A stretch of DNA of 6,747 bases from Nitrospirota bacterium (GTDB taxonomy: Bacteria > Nitrospirota > 9FT-COMBO-42-15 > HDB-SIOI813): the NCBI GenBank assembly GCA_023248365.1, contig JAHFER010000089.1, forward strand, positions 1-6,747. Reading direction: 5' to 3'. The position numbers and the translations under genes are program-made. This document shows positions 1 through 5,104 of this stretch, piece after piece (positions within the stretch are counted from its first letter, which is position 1; each line of letters begins with the position of its first letter). The notes under the pieces were generated by a model. The model made no database searches. It saw nothing but the letters and a program-made list of their open reading frames with translations, and had not been told where the DNA came from.

Positions 1-2085
1 GACCTTATTGATTTCCTCGGAGATGACCCTGAGACAAAGAGCATTATGCTCTATATGGAAGGGATCGGAAATGCGAAAAAGTTTATCAGTGCAGCGAGGG
101 GATTTGCAAGGAATAAACCCATAATTATACTGAAGCCCGGCAGATATGCTGAGAGTGCTAAGGCCGCATTATCCCATACCGGCGCAATGGCAGGGGATGA
201 TCAGGTCTATGATGCTGCCTTCAAAAGGGTGGGTGTAATAAGGATAAGTGATATTTCAGATCTGTTTAATGCCGCAGAAGTTTTGCATTCAAAGAATCTT
301 CCAAGAGGCATTGAATTAGCAATTATTACAAATGCAGGCGGGGCAGGTGTAATTGCCACTGACCTTGTAATTGGATTGGGTGGGAAGCTCGCAAAGCTTT
401 CTGAAGATAGTATGAAGGCATTAAACGAACATCTGCCGGCATACTGGAGTAAAGATAATCCAGTGGATGTACTTGGTGATGCTGATATAGGGAGGTATGT
501 TAATGCCCTTAATGTTTGTTTAACTGATCCGAATGTAAATGGCGTTATAGTGATGTATACACCGCAGGGAAAGGCAAATCCTGCTGAACTTGCTAAGGAG
601 CTTGCTGATATCGCAACGAAGACATTCAAACCAGTCATAACCGTATGGATGGGGGGTGAAGAGGTCTCCAGGGCAAGGGAGATCTCCCTACAGTATAAAA
701 TACCTTCCTATGATACACCCGAGGATGCTGTTAAGACCTACATGTATATGTACAGATACGGGAGAAATCTTCAGCTTCTCTATGAAACCCCGGGACAGTT
801 GCCTGTTGATCAGGCCCCGCCAAAATATAACCTTAAGGCGTTTATCGCAGAGTTGAATAAAAAGGGGAGGAACATCCTTACTGAAGATGAGGCAAAGAGG
901 TTTCTTTCAAATTATGGTATCCCAACTATCAGACCGCAGATTACTAAAGATATTGAAGAGGCTATAAACATTGCCGCTAATATTGGTTATCCGGTAGTTA
1001 TTAAAATTGTTTCTCCTGATATTTCCCACAAGAGCGATGTGGGTGGCGTGGTTACAGGCATAGATAATGAAGCTAAGTTGAGAAAAGAATATGATGGCAT
1101 GATTGGGCGCATCAGAGAGAAAGCCCCGCAGGCAGAGATAACAGGCATCTCTGTCCAGAAGATGATTGAGAAGATAGACTACGAACTTATACTGGGGGCA
1201 AAAAAAGATAATGACTTTGGATCTGTAATTCTGTTTGGGATGGGAGGTATTACCGCTGAACTTTTTAAGGATTTCTCAATCGGACTTCCTCCATTGAATC
1301 AGACTCTGGCAAGAAGACTCATGGAGGAGACAACGGTATATAAAATGATTCAGGGTTACAGGGGGAGGCCTCCTGCTGACCTGAAACAGCTTGAACAGAT
1401 TATAGTGAGTTTCTCAAACCTGATAGTGGATTTTCCTGAAATAAAAGAGATAGACATAAACCCCCTTGCAATATCAAATGGAAAGGCCTATGCCCTTGAT
1501 GCGAGGATTGTTATTGAAAGTTATGTACCGGAATCGTCTGCTCCTTACCCGCACCTTGTAATTACACCATATCCAACAAAATATATAACACCATGGAAGT
1601 TAAATGACGGAACCGAGGTTATATTAAGACCAATACGCCCCGAAGATGAGCCTCTGGAGCAGGAGATGCACGCAACGTTTTCTGAGGAGACCTTGCGCGG
1701 AAGATTCTTCCAGGTTATTAAAAAGATTTCTCATGAGATGATGACCAGATTCTGCAATATAGACTATGACAGGGAGATGGCAATAGTTGCAGAACTAACA
1801 GAAGGGGAGAAGAAAAAGATTATTGGTGTTGGGAGACTTATTATAGAGCTGGACTTCAGGAAAGGTGAGTTTGCAGTTATCGTGCGCGATGATTTTCAGG
1901 GAAAAGGACTTGGGTACAAACTTGTGGATATGCTGATAGGATTTGCGCAGGAAAAGGGACTGGAAGAGGTTTACGGCTTAGTTCTTACGGATAATGTAAG
2001 CATGCTCGGAGTTTGTGCGGGGCTTGGATTTAAGATAACACATCTGCCGGACGGGGTGAGTAAGGTGAAGCTGATATTAAGATAA
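1..2085 (+). CDS. ADP-forming acyl-CoA synthetase fused to a C-terminal GNAT acetyltransferase (Pat/PatZ-like), 5' partial
   Basis: The frame is open from base 1, so the start lies upstream; 694 residues are visible. Residue numbers here count the first visible codon as 1. Residues 1 to about 270 are the succinyl-CoA-ligase-like region, with the SHTGAMAG motif whose His59 matches the phosphohistidine of ADP-forming acetyl-CoA synthetases, followed by an ITNAGGAGV segment. Residues about 285-510 are an ATP-grasp domain with SHKSDVGGV, whose His343 matches the second conserved His of the beta subunit. Residues about 530-694 are a GNAT domain with the acetyl-CoA loop QGKGLG (633-638), preceded by GEFAVIVRDD. 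E. coli PatZ/Salmonella Pat, about 886 residues, have the same order, so roughly 190 residues, including the CoA-binding domain, are missing here. Pat enzymes acetylate lysines of cytoplasmic proteins such as acetyl-CoA synthetase. The family call is firm; whether this copy acetylates proteins, makes acyl-CoA or does both is inference. Confidence 0.93.
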   Translation, partial: DLIDFLGDDPETKSIMLYMEGIGNAKKFISAARGFARNKPIIILKPGRYAESAKAALSHTGAMAGDDQVYDAAFKRVGVIRISDISDLFNAAEVLHSKNLPRGIELAIITNAGGAGVIATDLVIGLGGKLAKLSEDSMKALNEHLPAYWSKDNPVDVLGDADIGRYVNALNVCLTDPNVNGVIVMYTPQGKANPAELAKELADIATKTFKPVITVWMGGEEVSRAREISLQYKIPSYDTPEDAVKTYMYMYRYGRNLQLLYETPGQLPVDQAPPKYNLKAFIAELNKKGRNILTEDEAKRFLSNYGIPTIRPQITKDIEEAINIAANIGYPVVIKIVSPDISHKSDVGGVVTGIDNEAKLRKEYDGMIGRIREKAPQAEITGISVQKMIEKIDYELILGAKKDNDFGSVILFGMGGITAELFKDFSIGLPPLNQTLARRLMEETTVYKMIQGYRGRPPADLKQLEQIIVSFSNLIVDFPEIKEIDINPLAISNGKAYALDARIVIESYVPESSAPYPHLVITPYPTKYITPWKLNDGTEVILRPIRPEDEPLEQEMHATFSEETLRGRFFQVIKKISHEMMTRFCNIDYDREMAIVAELTEGEKKKIIGVGRLIIELDFRKGEFAVIVRDDFQGKGLGYKLVDMLIGFAQEKGLEEVYGLVLTDNVSMLGVCAGLGFKITHLPDGVSKVKLILR

Positions 2086-2092
2086 AAAATAG

Positions 2093-2121
2093 TTGATTAC
2101 TCTTCTGTCACATGATATGTT
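2093..2121 (+). promoter_or_regulatory. Possible sigma70 promoter for the small exported protein
   Basis: TTGATT (2093-2098) and TATGTT (2116-2121) are separated by 17 bp, each matching the consensus at four of six positions. The pair lies in the 66-bp gap after the Pat-like gene, about 30 bp before the next ATG. Both hexamers are imperfect, and read-through from the upstream gene is equally possible because no terminator hairpin is visible in the gap. Confidence 0.3.
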
Positions 2122-2151
2122 TCTATACCTAAAAATTAAGGAGGATACCAG

Positions 2152-2553
2152 ATGAAATTGCATTTAATTGTCGTATTATCATTAGCAGTTGTCCTGACCG
2201 CCGGGACAATAAACAATGTCTCTGCAGAAGGAAGTGAAAAGATTGCAGCGGCAAAGGATGTAGTAAAGGTTGAAGAGGTCTTTGCAAAGAAGGATGCGCT
2301 CAATGGAAAGAAGATTACGGTTAAGGGAGAAGTTGTAAAATTCAACAGCGGCATCATGGGAAAAAACTGGGTACATATAAAAGATGGCAGCGGAAAGCCG
2401 GGGACCAATGATCTAACCGCAACAACCAAGGATACTGCTAAAGTCGGGGAGAAAGTAGTTGTGACCGGAACTCTTGCAGTAGGAAAAGACTTTGGGGCCG
2501 GCTATAAATATGAGGCTATTATTGAAGAGGCAACTGTAACACCTGTAAAATAA
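2152..2553 (+). CDS. Small exported OB-fold-like protein (nucleic-acid-binding-fold family, function unknown)
   Basis: This 133-residue protein starts at an ATG with a strong ribosome binding site, AAGGAGG at 2138-2144, 7 nt upstream. Residues 1-25 form a typical Sec signal peptide: Lys2, a hydrophobic core, and VSA before a likely cut after Ala25. The mature chain has a short linker (26-50) and then a compact beta-rich region (about 52-130) that begins NGKKITVKGEVV, carries GKNWVHIKDGSG and DLTATT, and ends with DFGAGYKYEAIIEEA. That pattern matches small OB-fold proteins often annotated as DNA- or nucleotide-binding. The label comes from the fold; a protein with a signal peptide would act in the periplasm or at the cell surface, so nucleic-acid binding is doubtful. 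No cysteines or metal-binding clusters are seen. The gene follows the Pat-like gene by 66 bp, probably with its own promoter, and converges with corA. The gene is well supported; its function is unknown. Confidence 0.88.
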   Translation: MKLHLIVVLSLAVVLTAGTINNVSAEGSEKIAAAKDVVKVEEVFAKKDALNGKKITVKGEVVKFNSGIMGKNWVHIKDGSGKPGTNDLTATTKDTAKVGEKVVVTGTLAVGKDFGAGYKYEAIIEEATVTPVK

Positions 2554-2558
2554 TCTGG

Positions 2559-3623
2559 TTAGAGCCACTTCTTTCTCTTGAAATAAAACAGCATGATGAC
2601 GCCTATGGCAAACATTATAGTCATAATTGCAAAGTAGCCATACTGCCATTTCAACTCAGGCATGAACTCGAAGTTCATACCGTAGACACCAACTATAAAT
2701 GTCAGTGGTATAAAGATCGTGCCTATGATGGTGAGGAACTTCATGATCTCGTTCATCCGGTTGCTGATGCTTGAGAGGTATATATCGAGCATACCGGATA
2801 GCATATCCCGGGACGTCTCTATAGTGTCAATCGCCTGAATGGCATGATCATATACGTCCCTGAGGTAGATGGCTGTTGTGCTCCTTATAAGCGGTGAATC
2901 GCCCCGCTGAAGGGCGCTTATCACCTCTCTGAGAGGCCACACAGCCTTTCTAAGGAAAATCATCTCCCTTTTCAGATCGTGTATTCTGTGTACTGTGTCT
3001 TTCTGCGGATTAGTAACAACCTCTTCCTCAAGGCCCTCTATTCTCTCTCCTGTCTCCTCAAGGATCGTAAAATAGTTGTCCACTATCGCATCTATCAGAG
3101 AGTATGCAAGGTAGTCAGCCCCCATTCCCCTGATGCGGCCTTTACCCGCCCTGAGCCTTTCCCTGATAGGACTAAAGACATCCCCCTCTAAACCTTCCTG
3201 GAAAGATATAACAAAGTTTGGGTTGAGAATAAGGCTTATCTGCTCTGTGATAATCTCTGAATCCTTTGCATGATGGAGCATCTTCAGGACAATGTATAAA
3301 TAATCCTTGTAATCCTCCATCTTCGGGCGCTGGTCAGTGTTCATGATGTCTTCCAATACAAGGGGATGGAGTCCAAAACAATCACCGAGACTCTGAATTA
3401 CCTCCGGCTTGTGAAGCCCCTCGATATTAATCCATGTTACTGTGGGTTTATCCTTGAAGGTAAAACACTGCGCAATATTCTTTATCTCTAATTCCTGAAG
3501 ATGTGCCTCATCATAATCAAAGACCGTGATCTTAACCTCTTTCCCGCTATTTTCTCCAATATGGACAAGGCTTCCTGGTGGAAGCCCTTTTTTCTTTGAC
3601 CTCTCTTTGATCAAACGTGTCAT
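2559..3623 (-). CDS. corA: CorA-family magnesium/cobalt channel
   Basis: This 354-residue protein matches the T. maritima CorA type (351 residues) along its whole length. CorA is a homopentameric inner-membrane channel that takes up Mg2+ (also Co2+ and Ni2+) and is gated by cytoplasmic Mg2+. Residues 1-290 are the cytoplasmic funnel, including the KGLPPGSLV start, the HPLVLEDI segment and the long stalk helix. TM1 spans about 295-314 and ends in the selectivity motif GMN (315-317). The MPEL loop follows, TM2 is about 329-348, and the C-terminus is basic (KRKKWL). By a +3 offset, the T. maritima pore residues Asn288, Thr305 and Asn314 appear as Asn291, Thr308 and Asn317, and the regulatory Asp89/Asp253 pair as Asp92/Asp256, so the channel looks fully functional. 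The ATG at 3623 fits the family N-terminus, but no Shine-Dalgarno sequence precedes it. TATATT at 3633-3638 could be a -10 for a nearly leaderless mRNA. Confidence 0.96.
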   Translation of the reverse strand: MTRLIKERSKKKGLPPGSLVHIGENSGKEVKITVFDYDEAHLQELEIKNIAQCFTFKDKPTVTWINIEGLHKPEVIQSLGDCFGLHPLVLEDIMNTDQRPKMEDYKDYLYIVLKMLHHAKDSEIITEQISLILNPNFVISFQEGLEGDVFSPIRERLRAGKGRIRGMGADYLAYSLIDAIVDNYFTILEETGERIEGLEEEVVTNPQKDTVHRIHDLKREMIFLRKAVWPLREVISALQRGDSPLIRSTTAIYLRDVYDHAIQAIDTIETSRDMLSGMLDIYLSSISNRMNEIMKFLTIIGTIFIPLTFIVGVYGMNFEFMPELKWQYGYFAIMTIMFAIGVIMLFYFKRKKWL

Positions 3624-3687
3624 AATGTTGATAATATATCATGGTTGATAAGGAATATCTAACATCTGTCTCATTAAGACGGAAGCG

Positions 3688-3737
3688 GACGGCTTTGTAA
3701 AAAGCTCCAGGTGCAAGGCGCGCAAATCCTGAGGAAT
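3688..3737. repeat. Probable half of a dispersed palindromic intergenic repeat
   Basis: The segment opens GACGGCTTTGTAAAAAGCTC and continues with GCAAGGCGCGCAAATCC then TGAGGAAT. I recall this wording as one arm of a long intergenic palindrome frequent in Nitrospirota and deltaproteobacterial-type genomes, in which the arm is followed by a GCGTAC centre and an inverted arm. Here the centre and the second arm are missing: after TGAGGAAT the sequence moves to unrelated DNA (ATAAGGAAGG). It therefore looks like a truncated copy. The rest of the 226-bp gap between corA and the hepT-like gene (3624-3849) is AT-rich and shows no convincing gene or terminator. Recognition is from memory, without a search. 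Confidence 0.5.
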
Positions 3738-3849
3738 ATAAGGAAGGTCTGGAGGTAGGTTTATCAGAATAAGGGGAATATCAGGAAGCGTTAATAACTA
3801 AAAGTCTCCTTATAATAAAGCTAAGGCTGCATTTTTTTAGAAGTAGTAT

Positions 3850-4275
3850 CTATTCTACTATGCCTGATTTTCCAAGAATAACCCGTAGATACTTATTCAG
3901 GTCTTCAATATTTTTTTGAACTATTTCAAAAACCCTGCTTAACTCAATCTTGCCATATTCATGCACTATAAGGTTTCGGAAACCTACAGCCTTAACCATT
4001 TTTTCTGTCAGCTCTATATCTAAATATCCATTTTCCTGCAGCATGTAAAACATCTCATTTGTACTTCCAGGTACACCAAAGCCTTCTTCACTTATAATAT
4101 GTGCTGCGATATCAATACAATTTTGAACGGCCATTTGTACATTAAATAAAATACTCTCCTGACGATCTATGTCCGTCAGAAAGGTCTGAAGGTCAGTATT
4201 ACTCTTTTCTCTAATACGGCCCAAATGTTTTTTCGCAAAACTGGATTTTGTCAGTATTAAATCCCGGTCAATCAT
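3850..4275 (-). CDS. hepT: HepT-like HEPN ribonuclease toxin (DUF86 family)
   Basis: This 141-residue, mostly alpha-helical protein is of normal length for DUF86/HepT. It carries the HEPN active-site motif R-X4-H-X-Y as RNLIVHEY, with Arg100, His105 and Tyr107. The preceding stretch DIAAHIISEEGFGVPGSTNE is also typical of the family. HepT proteins form dimers that cut RNA (mRNA or tRNA, depending on the system) and are silenced when the partner MntA adds AMP to the motif tyrosine. The start ATG is 3 nt after the stop of the nucleotidyltransferase gene. Its ribosome binding site AAGGGA lies inside the last codons of that gene, with 7 nt to the ATG, so translation of the pair is probably coupled. 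The catalytic motif is intact, so an active toxin is expected. It is the last gene of the operon, and no clear intrinsic terminator follows. Confidence 0.92.
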   Translation of the reverse strand: MIDRDLILTKSSFAKKHLGRIREKSNTDLQTFLTDIDRQESILFNVQMAVQNCIDIAAHIISEEGFGVPGSTNEMFYMLQENGYLDIELTEKMVKAVGFRNLIVHEYGKIELSRVFEIVQKNIEDLNKYLRVILGKSGIVE

Positions 4276-4278
4276 GAT

Positions 4279-4683
4279 TTATCCCTTCATAATCTTTCTG
4301 ATCAATCCTGCCTGCATTTGACTGCGATAGTAGCTGAACTCTGCTATCCTGACAAACATAACAGTTTTATAGATGGCCAGTTTCTTTGAATTGTTAACGA
4401 GAATGCATTTGCCGGTTAAGAATACCTGTCTCAATAGTGTCAGATTCGCCTTATTTAAGATTACCGGATCAATATCCTTTCTTAAGATTCTTCCAAGTCC
4501 GACTAAATAGTTTTCCCTTCTTTCTGTATATGATTCCAGTGCGCTCTCATCAAGGACGACACCAATATCTATATCACTGCAATCATGCTCCTTACCAGTA
4601 GCATAGGAACCGAACAGATAAACCGCTGTCACTTCTTTTCTGCCTTCAAAATAGTCCCTAATTGTTGTTTCTAACTTATTCAT
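4279..4683 (-). CDS. mntA: MntA-like minimal nucleotidyltransferase antitoxin
   Basis: This 134-residue protein belongs to the pol-beta nucleotidyltransferase superfamily, MNT group. The signature G-S-X10-D-X-D is complete: Gly25, Ser26, Asp37 and Asp39 in LFGSYATGKEHDCSDIDIGV. A third acidic residue, probably Asp72 in DIDPVILN, would complete the metal-binding triad. In characterised HepT/MntA pairs this enzyme transfers AMP from ATP to the HepT active-site tyrosine and so neutralises it. With all three acidic residues present, that activity is expected here. The ATG lies 2 nt after the DUF433 stop codon. Only a weak purine-rich stretch precedes it, so ribosomes finishing DUF433 may reinitiate here. 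The C-terminus (SYYRSQMQAGLIRKIMKG) is basic and helical, and its last codons contain the hepT ribosome binding site. Confidence 0.92.
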   Translation of the reverse strand: MNKLETTIRDYFEGRKEVTAVYLFGSYATGKEHDCSDIDIGVVLDESALESYTERRENYLVGLGRILRKDIDPVILNKANLTLLRQVFLTGKCILVNNSKKLAIYKTVMFVRIAEFSYYRSQMQAGLIRKIMKG

Positions 4684-4685
4684 TC

Positions 4686-4922
4686 TTATTTTAACTGAAA
4701 GAGGCGTTCTTCAGAGATGATTTGAGCGGCATACATAAGCACTGCCTGAATATCTTCAGGCTCAAGTTCCGGATATTCTTCCAATAATTCTTTGACAGGG
4801 ACATTGTTGGCAAGGGCATTCATTATCTGCTCTACACTTATGCGTAGTCCCCTGATGGTAGGTTTGCCAACTAATACTTCTGAATTAATAGTAATTCTTT
4901 TTAATAGGTCTTCCTTATTCAT
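4686..4922 (-). CDS. DUF433 family protein (VapB-like antitoxin / DNA-binding candidate), first gene of the operon
   Basis: This 78-residue protein shows the DUF433 pattern across its length. ITINSEVLVGKPTIRGLRIS (10-29) is the GKPxIRGxRI signature, followed by EQIMNALANN and then EEYPELEPEDIQAVLMYAA (48-66), the yP-L-edI-aal-yA signature. The family is thought to hold a helix-turn-helix, here roughly residues 27-65, and usually occurs as the antitoxin directly upstream of a DUF5615 PIN-like ribonuclease. No DUF5615 gene is present; the next gene, 2 nt downstream, is the MntA-like antitoxin. The ATG has a good ribosome binding site (TGAGGA, 4928-4933, 5 nt spacing) and a promoter with a palindrome just upstream. 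Repressing its own operon through that palindrome is the most economical role, but this is inference. It could also be the relic of a lost DUF433/DUF5615 pair. Confidence 0.88.
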   Translation of the reverse strand: MNKEDLLKRITINSEVLVGKPTIRGLRISVEQIMNALANNVPVKELLEEYPELEPEDIQAVLMYAAQIISEERLFQLK

Positions 4923-4950
4923 AAGAATCCTCAGATAATTTAACGTAATC

Positions 4951-4969
4951 CCATGTTATCTAAACATGG
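4951..4969. promoter_or_regulatory. Inverted repeat overlapping the operon promoter, putative operator
   Basis: CCATGTT (4951-4957) and AACATGG (4963-4969) are perfect 7-bp arms around the 5-bp centre ATCTA. The palindrome covers the -10 hexamer and the adjacent spacer of the operon promoter, so a bound repressor would block polymerase directly. Toxin-antitoxin operons are commonly autoregulated this way, and DUF433 is the DNA-binding candidate. The same bases could also fold as a small hairpin in a plus-strand transcript. Confidence 0.55.
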
Positions 4970-4981
4970 AGAGGGTGTCAA
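4953..4981 (-). promoter_or_regulatory. Sigma70-type promoter of the DUF433-mntA-hepT operon
   Basis: On the minus strand a perfect -35, TTGACA (4976-4981), is followed after exactly 17 bp by TAACAT (4953-4958), a four-of-six match to the -10 consensus. Transcription would begin near 4946, giving a leader of about 24 nt that contains the DUF433 ribosome binding site. This is the best-formed promoter seen in the window. Confidence 0.65.
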
Positions 4982-5104
4982 ATGAAAAGTTACACAGGCA
5001 TATGGATTGACCCCTTGAAGGTGCGGTTTTTTTCTTTACCCTTTGCAAGTGCCGTGTTCATGGCTGTTTCATTAGCAATGCAAACTTTCCTGTCATCCCA
5101 TTAA
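4982..5104 (+). CDS. Possible 40-residue hydrophobic peptide (unrecognised)
   Basis: An ATG preceded by the purine-rich GGAGAGGG (4968-4975, 6 nt spacing) opens a 40-codon frame ending in TAA. The N-terminus is polar (MKSYTGIWIDPLKVR). Residues 16-37 are almost entirely hydrophobic or small (FFSLPFASAVFMAVS, then LAMQTFL) and could span a membrane once. The frame is divergent from the DUF433 operon, its first codon abuts that operon's -35 box, and its stop overlaps the prfB stop by 3 nt on the opposite strand. No good plus-strand promoter is seen. It may be a real small membrane peptide, the decayed N-terminus of a longer gene, or chance. I do not recognise a family. Otherwise the gap 4923-5100 holds only the operon control region and no convincing prfB terminator. 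Confidence 0.25.
   Translation: MKSYTGIWIDPLKVRFFSLPFASAVFMAVSLAMQTFLSSH

Noticed and set aside
207..638. 143-residue open frame on the minus strand inside the Pat-like gene
   Set aside because: It is antisense to a strongly conserved coding region, has no family features, and its composition is that of a shadow frame.
2136..2649. Several minus-strand open frames across the exported-protein gene and the corA end
   Set aside because: They overlap two well-supported genes and show no domain pattern or ribosome binding site; they are reverse-frame shadows.
3672..3682. 11-bp match CATTAAGACGG shared with 5099-5109, as direct repeats flanking an inserted TA island
   Set aside because: The match is short, one copy lies in the prfB stop region, and no inverted ends or recombinase gene support an insertion. 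Chance cannot be excluded.
3839..3860. AGTAG / CTACT inverted repeat over the hepT stop codon as a terminator
   Set aside because: The stem is only 5 bp with a mismatch, and in the hepT direction it is followed by A-rich rather than T-rich sequence.
5011..5035. GC-rich stretch followed by seven Ts on the plus strand as an intrinsic terminator
   Set aside because: The best stem (ACC paired with GGT, then mismatches) is too weak, and it faces away from prfB and the TA operon.
4982..5100. Minus-strand open frame after prfB ending GSIHMPV as a second small gene or a C-terminal remnant
   Set aside because: It has no start codon with a ribosome binding site that separates it from prfB, and no recognisable family; not distinguishable from chance.
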